NCBI GenBank assembly: GCA_964579675.1
Contig: CAZOIA010000075.1
Span: forward strand, 1-24,754
DNA from: CAZOIA01 sp964579675
Lineage (GTDB): Bacteria > Planctomycetota > Phycisphaerae > UBA1845 > PWPN01
DNA length: 24,754 nucleotides
Direction of reading: 5' to 3'
The position numbers and the translations under genes are program-made. Shown here piece by piece: positions 24,415-24,754 of this stretch. The notes beneath the pieces are model-generated. The model was not told the DNA's origin. It did not search any database and saw only the letters and a program-made list of their open reading frames with translations. Numbering within the stretch: the stretch's first letter is position 1; the number at the start of each line of letters is the position of its first letter.

Positions 24415-24754
24415 TCAGCGAGCCACCGGCACTTTGCCATCCGGTTGATTGTTCGCGTAGTTCAACGCGGCCAGGGCGCCGCCGGCGGTGTCACCAAGGA
24501 TGGTGATCTCGTCTTCCGTCAGCGGTTCCGGCTCGATGTACAGGGTCGGCCCCCAGGCTCAGCCCACGATCCCGAGCCCCCACTGGGGCGGCATCCGGTA
24601 CAGGATGAACAATGCGGCCAGGACCCAGAGTATGACCGCGATCAGGAACGGTGGATCCTTGATGAGCAGATCCGTCGGGCCGGTCCCTTTGCCCAACTCG
24701 ATCAGCATGGCATACCGATAAATTCCGTACACCACCAGAGGCAGGGTGTAGATC
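24415..24754 (-). pseudogene. UbiA-family prenyltransferase-like 3' end with in-frame TGA (partial)
   Basis: The minus-strand frame entering at 24753 encodes IYTLPLVVYGIYRYAMLIEL, then GPTDLLIKDPPFLIAVILW and a last hydrophobic helix ending FILY. This matches the C-terminus of UbiA-family decaprenyl-phosphate phosphoribosyltransferases, membrane enzymes that attach phosphoribose to a polyprenyl phosphate carrier. After RMPPQWGLGIVG the frame meets TGA (24559-24561). It then continues in the same frame for 47 codons (AWGPTLYIEPEPLTEDEITI to KVPVAR) with the same strong G/C third-position use, and stops at 24415-24417. The extension has no ATG, GTG or TTG of its own. It may be a broken gene, a sequencing error (TGG to TGA), a separate small gene with a rare start, or recoding. 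The 5' part lies outside the window. Confidence 0.7.

Noticed and set aside
24545..24561. Selenocysteine at the in-frame TGA
   Set aside because: UbiA-family enzymes are not known selenoproteins, and the pairing after the TGA is weak. I list recoding only as one possibility.

Overview
The window is high-GC bacterial DNA and most likely comes from a planctomycete, probably of the Phycisphaerae type. This is inferred from sequence style, not from a marker gene. Two very large secreted proteins end in dockerin-like paired calcium-binding repeats of the planctomycete kind (for example DVNNDGNTDLIDM and DFDQDCDVDQEDF). Several genes have weak or no Shine-Dalgarno sequence. The gene mix also fits: an FHA-GAF histidine kinase, a GH42 enzyme, and a PEGA lipoprotein. 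No rRNA, tRNA or CRISPR array was seen.

Layout from left to right. Bases 1-74 are one copy of a dispersed repeat whose second copy lies inverted near 21905-22073. An MMPL/RND-type exporter runs leftward (78-2288). Divergent from it is a 1687-residue secreted GerMN-amidase protein with many modules and a dockerin end (2881-7944). It converges on a 1139-residue secreted glycoside-hydrolase-like protein (8101-11520), also with a dockerin-like tail, which carries two copies of a carbohydrate-binding-like module, the second apparently circularly permuted. A roughly 900-base stretch without intact genes follows. It holds the C-terminal remnant of a REP-associated-type transposase and two tandem 151-bp repeats with perfect hairpins. 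Next come a leftward pair, a giant AsmA/TamB-like envelope protein (14038-18474) followed after 25 bases by a UbiD-family decarboxylase (12432-14012). Divergent from that pair is a rightward coupled pair, a YfcE-like metallophosphoesterase and a PEGA lipoprotein, with overlapping stop and start.

The right third holds a short IS-like remnant behind an unusual inverted repeat (19737-19952). It is followed by a leftward orphan FHA-GAF histidine kinase (20023-21687) with a good sigma70-like promoter, the second copy of the dispersed repeat, and a GH42-type beta-galactosidase-like enzyme (22318-24411). The last 340 bases are the leftward 3' end of a UbiA-family prenyltransferase-like gene. Its reading frame is interrupted by a single in-frame TGA and then continues for 47 more coding-like codons.

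The genes do not form one obvious pathway. The common themes are the cell envelope (amidase, AsmA-like, MMPL, lipoprotein, UbiA-family) and carbohydrate breakdown (GH42, dockerin-bearing hydrolase). The strongest unexplained signals are the interrupted UbiA-family frame, the permuted module nested in the hydrolase, and the two repeat families.
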